Assembly (NCBI RefSeq): GCF_000189635.1 | Contig: NW_002476188.1 | Coordinates: 776,098 to 840,097, forward strand | Direction: 5' to 3' | DNA from: Tetrahymena thermophila SB210 | Lineage: Eukaryota; Ciliophora; Oligohymenophorea; Hymenostomatida; Tetrahymenidae | DNA: 64,000 bases | In this document: in pieces, positions 13,195-25,032 of the stretch | How positions within the stretch are numbered: the first letter of the stretch is position 1 | How the letters are laid out: each line of letters starts with the position of its first letter | Program-made: the position numbers and the translations under genes | Notes under the pieces: generated by a model | What the model saw: only the letters and a program-made list of their open reading frames with translations | Database searches by the model: none | What the model was told of the DNA's origin: nothing

Positions 13195-15843
13195 ATGAGT
13201 AAATATAATTCACCTAAAAAAAAATAAAAGAGAGCGACGATCTCTTCTATTTCCTCAATTAAATTCGATAATTCAGAGCAAAGATCACCAAATAATGGAC
13301 AGTTCGGAGATGACTTTGTTGATTTTGAGGATTATGATTTAGAAGTTTTAAATTTAGATTTTATGTATCGATATAAAAACCCATAAATTTTAGCTGTCCA
13401 TCAACGGGATAGTGAAATAACTGCAGATGAAATTATTAGAAAATTAGTTTCAACAGCTATTCATTAAGTATAAGAAAATGAGCTAAACATGAAAATCCCA
13501 TATCACTCTATAAAGAATATACTTAATACTGTTGAAGTTGCTATGAATGTAATATTCTTACAGCCTGAAGATAACAGAGTAGATTTTGCAACAAAAGGAC
13601 TGCAAGAAGATGTGGAACCATAACATATTTTCAAAGATACATGGCTAAGATCTAAAGTACATGTTGATACTTTATACAGAGAAGAAGAAGAACCTTATTA
13701 AAATTCAGGTAAGTTCTATTTTAGCTTTATTTAAAAAAAACTGATACAAAAATTCAAAGTATTTTGACACTATTTAAATTATAAAATAACTACCTTGGTG
13801 AATTTTATGATTAAATTATAAAAATCATAAAATATTTTAAGCTGCCTAGAAAATAAAAAATAAATTTTAAGAGAGAAGAATGAATTTTGTGGTTTTTAAT
13901 AAATTAAATTTTATAATATTTAAAATATAGTTTAAATGCTACCCCATTCAAAGGTTATGGATATCTAATCAAAAAGAAGGTCAAGTAAGGCTAGCTCTGT
14001 TGGATTCTAACTTAAAAAAAATTTAGTAAAGTTTTCAGATTATTTAGCTATTATAGAGAACAAATTTTTAATTAATTATGAAATAGAATGATTAGAGTTC
14101 ATAGGCTCTTAGAAACCTCATTCCTGCACCTATTGATTTGACTGAACCTCTCAACATAAGCATTACTGAGGGTATATATTTATAAATAGCTAGTTAAATT
14201 GAATTAGAATATCACAAATATTTTATATTTTTAATTAGAAAAGCTTAGGCAGAAAAAAGAAAACGAAAGAAAAGAAAGAGAAGAAAAGGCTATTGCTGAT
14301 AACCTTAAGAGATAGGTAAATTAATTATTAAGGAGTTACAAAAATAATTTTAATGAAATTTTACTAAAAATAGAACTTGATAAATGAAGAGTAGTAAAAG
14401 TTTAATAAATTTTAAAAAGAAAATAAAGCAGCTGGATTCACATATGACTATAATGGAGAATTATTAGCAGTTCAAAAGGTGAAAATAAATAAGCTACCTC
14501 CTTCAGCATAAACCATTTAGTAATATTTACACATATTATCATATCTAATGAATATCTCTGTTTTGAAATTTTTGACTCTAAGTTATTAAAGGTGATATCT
14601 CTTAAAAAATTATTTTAATAAAGGTTTGGATTTAAAGAGGATGATGATGGAAAAATAAAAGATGTTAAAAAAAAGAAAAAAGTTTTAAAATCTGATACTG
14701 TAAATAAATTTAAAAAAGCACCTGAATAAGAAAAGGAATTTGCTAAAATGATAACAAATCAGCCTCCTATATTAGATAATATCCCTTTGAGTTAAGGTGT
14801 AGCTCTATTATTTGAAGGAAGAAAGAGAGTTGGTCCTCGTCCAAATACTGTGGACATGCAATCACTAACTCTAACAGGTGGATCAAAAGTTAGAATGGGA
14901 AGAAAATAATATGATGAAATAATTAAAAATGGAGGATTTAATAGAGGCAAAATTGATTAAAATGAATAAAATAATAGGCTTTTGTATAGTGCTGGAGATC
15001 CTCGATTTTAACCTCAACATGATGAGAATCAAGGTAATTTTTAATATAATTTTACTTTACAAATAAAAAATGTATTTTTAAAACCACAAAAAATTAATTT
15101 AAATTTTAATGAATTGAATTTTTCTTAACATTCCACAAAATATTTAATTATGCAAATTATTTAATTGTTACAAATTAATATCATTTTTGGGTATTTTGCA
15201 TGTTTTGGTATATCAATTTCCTAATGTAATATCAATTTTAAATTTAAAAATAGAGATGAATACTATCGATAGATTGAAATTTTTGTAAAAAATATAAAAT
15301 TAAACAACTGGAACCCTTCCTTCCATTTAAAAGGGTAGCATAAAAATTCAATCAGCTAAAATTTATGAGACATTAACATAAACTATTGATGAAAATGAAG
15401 AAATTGAGCTTAAAAAGTTAAAAGAATTAGAAGCTAAAAAGAAAGAGGGTCTTCATTAAATATAATCTGCTTAATTACTTAATAAATCTCCTGTGGATGA
15501 ATTTAATTTACAGATAACGAGATAATCTGAATGGGGTAAATCACACTACGGATCTGGGGCATAACTTATGCAATACAATAAGCATAAACCAACAGAAAAA
15601 GATTTAATTGAATCTTTAGGAAAAAATAAACTCAAACCAAGAGAAAGACTTGTTCATACTCCAAATACACTCTTACCTGTTTTTGATTTAAGAGCTTCTA
15701 CTTCAGAAGGATTCTTTAGAAAAAATGTTAAAACAAGTGAGAGCAACAGACTACCAACAGGTAATCCAAATAATAATATTAATAACAATTCTTAAGCAAA
15801 TAATAGTAACGTAACAGCAAGCAATCTTTCCAAGAAAGATTGA
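13195..15843 (+). CDS. unrecognised 635-aa protein, seven exons
   Basis: Exons 13195-13708, 13931-14025, 14096-14171, 14239-14315, 14374-14519, 14624-15033 and 15254-15843. Phases are consistent and give 635 aa ending in TGA. The N-terminal ~170 residues look folded: they open with a Lys-rich MSKYNSPKKKQKR, then an acidic FVDFEDYDLEVLNLDF and a helix-rich block (ITADEIIRKLVSTAIHQ). A segment HIFKDTWLRSKVHVDTL follows. Exons 3-5 carry NLIPAPIDLTEPLNI and a charged coiled-coil-like stretch (KLRQKKENERKEREEK). The C-terminal half is basic and low in complexity, ending with Asn-rich sequence. No catalytic or membrane motif is visible. The layout (N-terminal helical domain, a D-x-W segment, then a long basic tail) suggests a conserved cytoskeletal or ciliary protein, but I cannot name the family. 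Exon 2 could be read in another frame (LNATPFKGYGYLIKKK) with different junctions. Confidence 0.8.
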
Positions 15844-15979
15844 TTCTAATAATTTAAAAATAAATAATTAATGTTTTATAAATGTATGTATTTCAAATGT
15901 ATAAATAAGTAAGCAGAGTTAATTTTATCTAATAATTTATTTTAAAGCTGTTTTTTATTTTCATATTTTAAAAATTTTA

Positions 15980-16850
15980 AATATTTCATCAATTAAACCT
16001 AAAAATAATGAATGAGTATGAATTTCAATATGTTATTTTAAAAATTGAAATAATTGTATCCAGCAATATTTATTTTAAAAATCAAAGTGATATTATTAAT
16101 TAATAAAGAAAAAAAATATAAAAATGCAACTTATTCAAAATTTTAGGATATTATATTAATTAAATTCTTACTAAAATTGGTTTTTAAAATAATGATAACA
16201 AATGAAATAGCGAACAGGAATTTATTTTATCTACAAAAATGATTTTAGGTTACAAAAATTAAAAAATTAAACCAAGACAATTTATTTTATTTTTAGTATT
16301 CAACTCTTTAACTCTTTGGCAGAAAAAAAAAAGTGTTTTGGCTTACGCCTTTTAACCCTTTTTGTAAATCTTAAATCTTGGACATGTCAGTCAGTTCAAT
16401 ATTATAACATCTAACAAAATCCTTTTAATTCAGCTTATTAATTAAATTATAATTAATATTATAAAAATATGGGTTCAATAATGATTTTTAATATATAAAG
16501 TGGCTACTTTCATATATTTTATATTTATGTTTATTAATTAATTAATGTGTATTTTATCTTGGCTGAAAGAGATTTTGTATTCAATGATTTTTAAAGTGTC
16601 TATTTATCTAAGATTTATTTCTTAATCAAATTAAGTAATAGAAATTATCATTTTTAATTAATTTACAACCTAATTTTTTACTAAATAATTTTACCTTTAA
16701 AATAAATTTGTATGAAACATTTTTTTATTATTCAATTTAAGTTAACTATTTTAATCATTAAAATGAAATGTTAAATTTAATTAATTTTTTTAATAACTCC
16801 TATCTTTATTTTAGGTAATATTAAGACTCATTTTTTAGTTATTTAATAAA
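15980..16850. repeat. tandem noncoding repeat, copy 1 (~870 bp)
   Basis: First copy of a direct tandem repeat whose offset to copy 2 is about 871 bp: aaaaataatgaatgagtatg starts at 16001 here and at 16872 in copy 2. The copies match almost base for base with scattered substitutions and small indels. The most conserved and GC-richest block is gtgttttggcttacgcc around 16333-16349. No open frame is kept, so this looks like a recent local duplication of intergenic DNA rather than of a gene. Confidence 0.9.
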
Positions 16851-17745
16851 AATATTTAATCGATTAAACTTAAAAATAATGAATGAGTATGAGTTTCAAT
16901 ATGTTATTTTAAAAATTGAAATAATTGTATCCAGCAATATTTATTTTAAAAATCAAAGTGATATTATTAACTAATAAAGAAAAAAAATATAAAAATGCAA
17001 CTTATTAAAAATTTTAGGAAATTATATCAATTAAATTCTTACTAAAATTGGTTTTTTAAAATAACAATAATAAATGAAATAGCCGACAGAATTTATTTTA
17101 TCTACAAAAATGGTTTTAGGTTACAAAAATAAAAAAATTAAACCTAACCAATTTATTTTATTTTTAGTATTCAACTCTTTAACTCTTTGGCTGAAAAAAA
17201 AAGTGTTTTGGCTTACGCCTTTTAACCTTTTTTATAAATCGCAATTTTTATAAATCGCAAATCTTCGACATCTCTTTCAATTCAATATTATAACATCTAA
17301 CAAAATCCTTTCAATTTAGATTATTAATTAAATTATAATTAATATTATAAAAATATGGGTTCAATAATGATTTTTAATATATAAAGTGACTACTTTCATA
17401 TATTTTATATTTATGTTAATTAATTAATGTGAATTTTATCTTGGCTGAGAGAGATTTTGTATTCAATGATTTTTAAAGTGTCTATTTATCTAAGATTTAC
17501 TTTTTAATCAAATTTAGTTATAGAAAATATCATTTTTAATTAATTTACAACCTAATTTTTTACTAAATAATTTTACCTTTAAAATAAATTTGTAATGAAA
17601 CATTTTTTTTATTATTCAATTTAAGTAAATTATTTTAATCATTAAAATGAAATGTTAAAATTTAATTAATTTTTTTAATATCTACTCTCTTTATTTTAGG
17701 TAATATTAAGACTCATTTTTTAGTTTTTTAATAAAATATTTAGAA
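16851..17745. repeat. tandem noncoding repeat, copy 2 (~890 bp)
   Basis: Second copy. It carries a short internal duplication absent from copy 1: tttttataaatcgcaa occurs twice in a row at about 17230-17261. It runs to about 17745, 55 bp before the next ATG, so it may supply part of that gene's promoter. Confidence 0.9.
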
Positions 17746-17800
17746 TCTAATTATTTCATAAATAATTTAAAACTAAAATCTATACTAATTAGCATATCTT

Positions 17801-17971
17801 ATGAGTGCTTATCATAATCAACCTTAGTAAACTCAGCTTCAAAAAAGATACAGCAATTAATAATAAATAGTAGGTGATTAAAATAAAAATATAATTCTAA
17901 ATGATGCAGCGGGGAATGATATGTCAGAATTTAATAAAAAAACTAAAGAAATAAAAGAGAAGTTTTACTGA
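17801..17971 (+). CDS. possible small protein or 5' exon, 56 aa
   Basis: ATG at 17801 opens a frame in ciliate code to TGA at 17969-17971. The product starts MSAYHNQPQQTQLQKRYSN and ends in a Lys/Glu-rich helix (EFNKKTKEIKEKFY). The codon composition looks coding and there is an A-rich leader before the ATG. No GTA-type donor is obvious before the stop, so it may be a stand-alone small protein or the 5' exon of a gene whose later exons I could not join. Not recognised. Confidence 0.4.
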
Positions 17972-18664
17972 TAAAAATGTAATAAAATATCAATAAGTTA
18001 TCCTTATTTTATTTTAACTGATTTTCTTCAGCATCATTAATGAATGTAACATTAAATAATAGCCATACATTTCTTCATTGATAATTTAAAATTTTAAATA
18101 AGTAAAATTAATGGATTTCACTTCTTTTTAATTTCAAAAAGAAATTCATTTAACTAATATTGTCAAATGCTTATCACTTTTAATATTTATCTTTGTGTAG
18201 GATATAAACTGAAATTATTTAATATTAATTAACTTTCATATTTGAAGATGCTTTATTTATCTACAGTAAATTTTTGACTTAATCATTAATAATAATTTTC
18301 AAAATCAAATAAATTAATTACTGTGTGTAATTGCTTTTTTTAATTAGTTAATCAATAGATTAATGTACTATTACCCTAAAACAATTTAAAAATACTTCTA
18401 AATATACATGTTTATTTTGTAAAAATGTTATAGAATTAAATACTTTTAGTTTAAATAACGTATTTTTATCTTTTAAAATTACAATTTAGCTTTATTATTG
18501 TTAAATTAAGCAAATAGCCAATTGGCTTAAATAAAAGAAATGAAAATTATTTAAAATGCATTTACTCTAAATTATATTTAAAAGTGATATTAAATTTTAC
18601 TTCAAATTTTAATGCCAAATTTTTAATAGCTTTATTTAATTGTGTAAAGAGTGTACTAAATTCT

Positions 18665-19099
18665 ATGCTAAAATATGTAATATAGAACTATGAAAGAATT
18701 ATCAAGGAAAAATAAATTAGGAAAAAAGAAATAGATAGTGAAATAGAAACTATCCAGAAAATTAAATCAATTAGAAATATTAATAGAATTAGTTCTATAG
18801 TTAATCATTAAAAATAACAATATTGGCTTATTTTTAGAATTAAGATTTCCTTCTAGGCTTTTAGCAATATTCTTTATATGATAAAATTAAATTTCTTTAC
18901 TTTTAACTTAAGTAGAATTTTTCTAATTAAGATACACTGTAAATAAAAGCATTTAGGAGAATAAAAAGCTTGGAGTTTTTAAAATAAATAATAGCTTTTT
19001 ATATTATTTAATAAAAAATAATTGAGTTAAAAAACTATAAGGAATAATATCATAGATAGTAAAAACAAATATTCTTTTATATTGAAATTAAAGATGTGA
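18665..19099 (+). CDS. doubtful ORF, 144 aa, coiled-coil-like
   Basis: Open in ciliate code from ATG 18665 to TGA 19097-19099; the frame is also open for a short way upstream. The first half is charged and helix-forming (NYERIIKEKQIRKKEIDSEI), the second half hydrophobic and Lys-rich. A TGA-free stretch of this length is only mildly unexpected in such AT-rich DNA, so this could be chance or an exon of a neighbouring gene. Not recognised. Confidence 0.3.
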
Positions 19100-19437
19100 A
19101 AGTTTATTATTTTTAAAAAGAAAGAATAATTATGTTCTATATTTTAAATAAAAATAATTAAGCTAAATAACTCTAATGAATTAATATTGGTATTAAAAAG
19201 AATATTTACTTTTACAAATTTCTTTACATTTTTTTTGTTTATTTATTAGCACAGGACCAATTTGATAGCTTGAATGATAAAAAATATCAAAATTTTGGTA
19301 AAATCTATTTAATTGATTTTTAAAAATTAGAGATTATAAATGCGTGAATTTTAGGAAAATAGCAGATTAATTAATTACCTTGATAAAATTAATAACACTA
19401 AAATAACTCAGAAAAAATAAATAACAATTAAATAAAC

Positions 19438-20913
19438 ATGGAAATAGAGGGTTTTTAAAGCTACAGGCCATTTTCTTAAAGTGATGTATCAAATGAAACT
19501 TAATAATCAGCTAATAATGAATCAGAAACATATTAATTTGACTAAAATAAAAACGAATTAGGCTGCTACAATAGTGCAAACTATTTTATTTAAGGATAAA
19601 AATAATTAGATTTTTATTTAAATATGGAAGGACATCAAAAAGATTATTTCTAAAACAAAAACTGCTTAGAAAACTAAATCTATGATATGAATTATAATCA
19701 ACCTGATACATGTTAGACTTAAAGTCAAATCAGTGACTAACCAGCTAATTAGAAGGATTTAGAATTTAGCTGTGATATAATTAGTAATAAATCTGAATAA
19801 AACATAACTTATAACTATTTATAACCATAAGAACTCTAGTGTTGTAATGAAACAGACTAAGAAATTTACAGAGACATTAAAACTAATAAAAAGGAGAATG
19901 TTTTTGGATAGGAAATAATAGATAAATATTAAAATTCTTTTTTTTCTAATCCTCTTTTAGAATTTTATTTTATCAGTGGAAATATATGCGTTATGAATTG
20001 TGCTTTAAATAAAGAATTTACTCATTTTTCCAATCTTAATTCATGTAAAATACCTATCCGGACGAAGGCTTGCTCTACTCTAGGTACTTTAGAAGTTGAT
20101 TTAAATAATAAGAGAGGTGGAATTCAGAATTTTGAGTTCATAATCTAAAAAATGCGCTCAGTTTCAAGTTAAAGGGTTTATAAATGTTCTTTAATGCTTG
20201 AAAAGTACCAAAAATTTGTTAATAGCTATTTGTAGAGATAAGAACTCTTAAAGTATCAATAAGTGACAAATTAATTTCTAACTAAAATTGATTCCAAATT
20301 TGATTAATTTGTTTTGAAAACCTAAAAAATAATACAAGAAATAGCTTAAAATCACCCTTTCTTTTCATACACCTTAAATTAATTTAATTTGCAAAATTTT
20401 GAGATGGAAATGCGCAAATTCGGTTATTCAGAAGCCTTTTTAGCTTTATTAGGCGTTGATATGAAATAAGCATAGTCATTAATATGGAGGAAAGGTCTAT
20501 TTGATTATATGGATAGAAAAAATATATAAGAAATGCTATTCCAATATATCTCTCATTTAGTAGGTGATAATATAATTTAGCCTCATGATATAACTTTATT
20601 CACTTTCGATGGATATGAAGTATATGCTGTTAATAATATTAGAGTATTTATAGATAGAGATGCCGAAAATCCTTTCATAGGTATGAATCAAGCACTTTTT
20701 GTCAATGTTTACGATATAAGTCCTAATATGATAAAATAAATTATAAGTATAAGATAAAAAAACAAAGAACTATCACAAGAAAAAATAAAATAGCAAGAAG
20801 AGGATTTATCCTATTCAATGGAAGCTAACATATTTTTAGAAAAATACTACAAAGATTAACAAGAAGACTTTTTATTGTAAAACAAAAGAGCTGGATATAA
20901 GCTAATTAAATGA
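19438..20913 (+). CDS. 491-aa protein with possible PAS-like region
   Basis: One uninterrupted frame from ATG 19438 to TGA 20911-20913, with an in-frame TGA upstream near 19380, so the start is well placed. The first ~150 residues are Asn/Gln/Ser-rich, acidic and probably disordered. The middle (about 195-300) has mixed helices. Residues about 330-440 contain KFGYSEAFLALLGVD, then LIWRKGLFDYMDRKNIQEML, then a beta-rich HDITLFTFDGYEVYAVNN. That order resembles the PAS fold seen in some fungal and ciliate regulators, but this is a pattern match by eye. A charged tail (SQEKIKQQEEDLS) follows. Short TGA-free pieces at about 19250-19300 with GTAAAA and TTTTAG borders could be an upstream noncoding or N-terminal exon. 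Function unknown. Confidence 0.75.
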
Positions 20914-21453
20914 ATGAATTAGCTCCACTTATACGTTGTTTTAATTATTTTAAAATTAATTAATTAATCATTTATTACTGCATTATATTAACTTATATCA
21001 TTCATTTATTGTATTTTAAACTTTTTCTTTAATCCTACCAAATAAAAGCTTAGCATAAACTTAGTAATTATTTTTAGAATAATTTAATTGATATTGATTT
21101 GTGAAAATAAATTATAAATTATTTTAATGTTAAAATAATTATTTATTTACTTTCTATTTATTTTTTTAGCTCTTTAAAATCTAATAATACTATTTAATTA
21201 ATTTTGTTGTTTAAGATTTATTTGCAGAGAAGCAGCATTAAAATGTATAAAAAGTAAATTAGCCTTCCTTTATAGTTTTTAGATCATCTTATATTAGGAT
21301 TTGTAAAAATTATTAATTACTGAATTAAATTTTTTCTAAATTTCTTACAATAACAAAAATAACAGATTAATTAATAAACTTACTTAAAAAAACTTCGTCT
21401 AAGTAGAATATAGAAAAAAAATAAAGACATTCAAAAAGGATAAATTATATTTA
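20914..21453. other. intergenic, nothing seen
   Basis: AT-rich spacer of 540 bp between two plus-strand genes. No coding frame or repeat recognised. Confidence 0.6.
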
Positions 21454-23605
21454 ATGAGTTCTTATAATCTAAAATAATAAAGTTTAAAAGATGATACTGT
21501 TCCATCTTATGTAAAAACAGAATTTCAAAGAGAAAGACTTATTTATTTAATTATTTTTAAAGATAACATTTATTTAGGAATACTAAATTTACAAAGACAT
21601 ATTTAATAATGTCTACCTTTAAGGAAATGTAATTATTCACTCAAAATGTATTAAAAAACTGCTATTCAACTTAACCATTTTGAATATTCCTTGGATACTC
21701 TTAATAATAAAATGTATCTATGTAAGATATTATCTTTTTTAAAATATTTTGATGAAAGTTACTAAAAAATAAGGTGAAAGAAAATATAAAATCTAATATC
21801 ATTTGCTGTATCACACATTATTTATCGTTTGGATATTTTTTAATTAAACTGATCAAGACAGATCCAGGATGGATTCCACCACAAGTAAAACATGATTAGT
21901 AAATGAATTATTATGTCTCATGTTAAAAATTATGAAAATTAGATTTAAGAAAGAATTGTTGAAAACAGGGAAATAGATGAAATACCTACCTCATTTAGTA
22001 ACGAAATTGTAAGATTAAAAAATAAATTATATTCTTAACAATATTATAATCAAGATTTAAATTAAATTGATTAAGGGTTTTAATATATACAACACTTTAG
22101 TGAACTAAGAAAAAATTGAAGTAGTAGAACTATGTAGCTAATGTAAATATTTAATAATACCAACTCAAATTTATTTAAATAATTTGCAAGGTAATATTTA
22201 TAAGACATCAAAAATATATCATTGTTATAGCTGCAAATCTTGCATCAAAGATCAATTTTTTCATAGCGACATCTTTTAAATTTGTATCACATCAATCAAT
22301 TTGAAGTAAATTCTTTTTTTTAAATTAATACTTCTTAAAATGCTTTGAAGTTATACTAAACAAAATAAATGAGATCATACCATTGGAATCGAAATAAAAT
22401 GAACACTTTTAAAATATTTATTTTGAAATAAGTATTAAATATATGAATATTCCTTTTTAAAATGTCTTCATTTATTTCAGTTCTTCGATTTCTATACACT
22501 GGGTATGTATATACCATAGAAAAACAAACTAAACTCTTTTTAAAAAATTATTCTATTATTTTTATGAAATATATTTTTTTATTAATAAAAATAGATATTT
22601 TGTTGCAGTTTTAATTTGTCAGTTCTTTATGGCTTTATACATCATTTATGAATCAATAGATACTTTTTTAAATGTAGATAATTAATAGTTAATTCAATTA
22701 ATTATAACTATTATTTCCCTTGCTATCTCAATAATAGTAATTTAATTTTTATCTTTAATTTAAACAAAAAATATTATTAAATTTATTTTAATTAATTTTA
22801 ATTTTTTTACTAAATATTATATGAATAGGAGTTAATTTATAGTTTTGTAATGATATTTTAGATACTATATTTAATGTTTAGTGGTAAACTAACACCTTTG
22901 ACTTATCTTTTTTCAAATTAAATTAGTTTTTTAACTAGGTAAACTTATTGAGTATTGAAAAAGTTCTTAATTTTTATTTAAATTTAATACAAAAAAAGAT
23001 TAAAATTAGCTCTGTAAAATATTTATTATGAGCAAAAATAAAGTTATTTCTAGCCTCAATAGATACTTAAATTAGATCTTAGAGAAGCTATTTTAAAAGA
23101 TACTTAAGTTTAAAATATCTATAGATCCCTATCTTTATAATAAACGAAAGAAGATTCAAAAAATTTGCTTAAAACAATAATAAGGCAATAGAGTTAATTA
23201 TCTGAAAAAAGCTCAACTACTATGAAATAGTAAGATTAAACTTTAATTAGAAGAATTAACTAAAATTAATAAAATGAAACTTTATAATAAATAAATATAC
23301 CTTCTAAGCAAGTAGACATTCTGCCTAAATAATAATTTTAAATTTCTTCAAAATAGGAAGAAATTTGCTCTGCTCTCTATTAAAATTAATCAATTCTAGC
23401 TCCAATTATAGACCATTCTTAATTATTGGAAAAAAATTACCTATCTTACTCAAAATTCAATTCATCTTTAAATATGCTGTAAAATAGAATAATAAAAAGC
23501 TAGATTTTTTAAGAAAACAAATATCCTTTAGAAGGAAATTTAATTCCACATAAAAGTGATATTTTTACGCAAAATACAACTTATATTGAAAAAAGCTTTA
23601 ACTGA
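21454..23605 (+). CDS. DHHC-family membrane protein with degenerate DHHC motif
   Basis: Members of this family are multi-pass S-acyltransferases. The model starts 21454-21510, 21578-21721, 21759-21884, 21943-21997 and 22101-about 22305; later exons at about 22481, 22606, 22830 and 23012-23605 are certain in outline only. Exons 2 and 3 encode two membrane helices (LLFNLTILNIPWILLIIK and a second ending KLIKTDPGWIPP). The T-D-P-G motif is the family hallmark. The Cys-rich domain in exon 5 reads LCSQCKYLIIP, then YHCYSCKSCIKDQ, then FFHS where DHHC is expected, then DIFQICITSIN aligning with the usual PWVNNCIGxxN. The catalytic Cys is therefore Ser. Two further helices follow (VLICQFFMALYIIY and LIITIISLAISIIVIQFL). 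The last exon gives a long Gln/Ser-rich cytoplasmic tail ending IEKSFN before TGA 23603-23605. Inactive as an acyltransferase by inference, possibly a scaffold. Confidence 0.75.
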
Positions 23606-25032
23606 TTGGTTACTTTATTTTAGATCACTTAAAATTTATTATTATATATACAAATATTTATTTAATCATATGTAATTTTTTTAAAAATTAAATATTTTTA
23701 TATGTTTATTTCATTCCTTCATCAAAATATTTTAATTTTAAAATTTTTATTTCTTTCAAAAATGATTCAATCATTTCTCCATCTTAAAAAATAGTATTGA
23801 ATATTTTAACATCTTTTAATTAAATTACGAATAGTGTTATTTTTTACATTTAAATTTAAAATATTCAGATTATACTATTTGATACCATATTTATTTTTCT
23901 TAATAAAATTTGAATTAAATACAGAAATGAGCAGGTTTTATTTAGTAATATAATCAAGTTGATCATTTCGTGTATTTCCATTTTATTGTATATCAAAAAC
24001 ATATTAACTTTTACTTGAATTATCAATTTTATTAAATATCAAATATGATATTTTGTCTATTTTTTGCATAGAAAAATTTTACTCACTTTATTTAACAGCT
24101 AAAATTCTATTTTAACTTGATCAAAAATACATTAATTAAATTTTATGAATAAAATATATTTTTAGTGTTTTACTATTTATTCTAGAGTCAGGTAACTGAA
24201 ATATATTATTTTTGATGCAAATATAATACTTGAATAAATAAAGTACTATTTATTCAATAAACATAAAAATAGTATGTATATATATATATGGGATCAATTA
24301 ATATTTAAAATTTTTTTTCTAATTTAAATTAACAAAAATTTCTAATTTTGAAAAATAAATATATCTTATTTTTAAAGTATCAATTTATTTTTAAATTTTA
24401 TTGTAATAGTTTTTTAAAAAATGGCTCGGATTAATTTAAAAAAAAATTGCTAAATTATAAAAACTAAAAATTGATTAAAATTAATTTGCAAAAATAATTA
24501 GGGAGTAAAAGTTGTCAGTTAAAATAAGAAAAATGCGCCAAATTTTTTTTCGTAGAATTCGTATTTAAAGCTAGCTGTTTCAATGTAGATGTCTGAAATC
24601 AAAAATAAATCAATGTTTTGACAAAGATTTAAAGAAAAGAAGGTTTTTTTCTTTTCGTTTTTCTTATTTTAAAAATAAATATCAAATTGAATGAAAAACA
24701 AAAATTTTAATATTCAACGAATATAGATAGATAGATTGATTGATTGAATAAATGAATGATAGCTAGCTGCAAATAAATAAGAAAATATTAAAATTCATTC
24801 ATTTTTATTCATAAAATTATTGAATAAATATTATTTACATATTATTTTAACATTAATTTTGATTAAGATTTTGCATTGAAGGTATTGTATTCTTTAAAAG
24901 GTGTTTTGTCTTTATAAGTATTTAATTATTTTCTCATTTAACCTACAAAAAAAAAGCAAACAAAAAAATAAAATCAGTCAAAAAGCAAACTTATTATTTA
25001 ATTATTAGAAGGAGCTAGCGCTATTTGTTGCC
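23606..25032. other. intergenic, low-complexity AT-rich
   Basis: No coding frame seen. Contains a short (ta) run near 24280 and GATT/GAAT stretches near 24730-24770. The right end probably holds the promoter of the CDC20 gene. Confidence 0.6.

Larger units (their letters stand above)
15844..17800. other. intergenic DNA occupied mostly by a tandem duplication
   Basis: No gene seen. Apart from the first ~130 bp and last ~55 bp, the interval consists of two direct copies of one sequence (next two entries). Confidence 0.7.
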
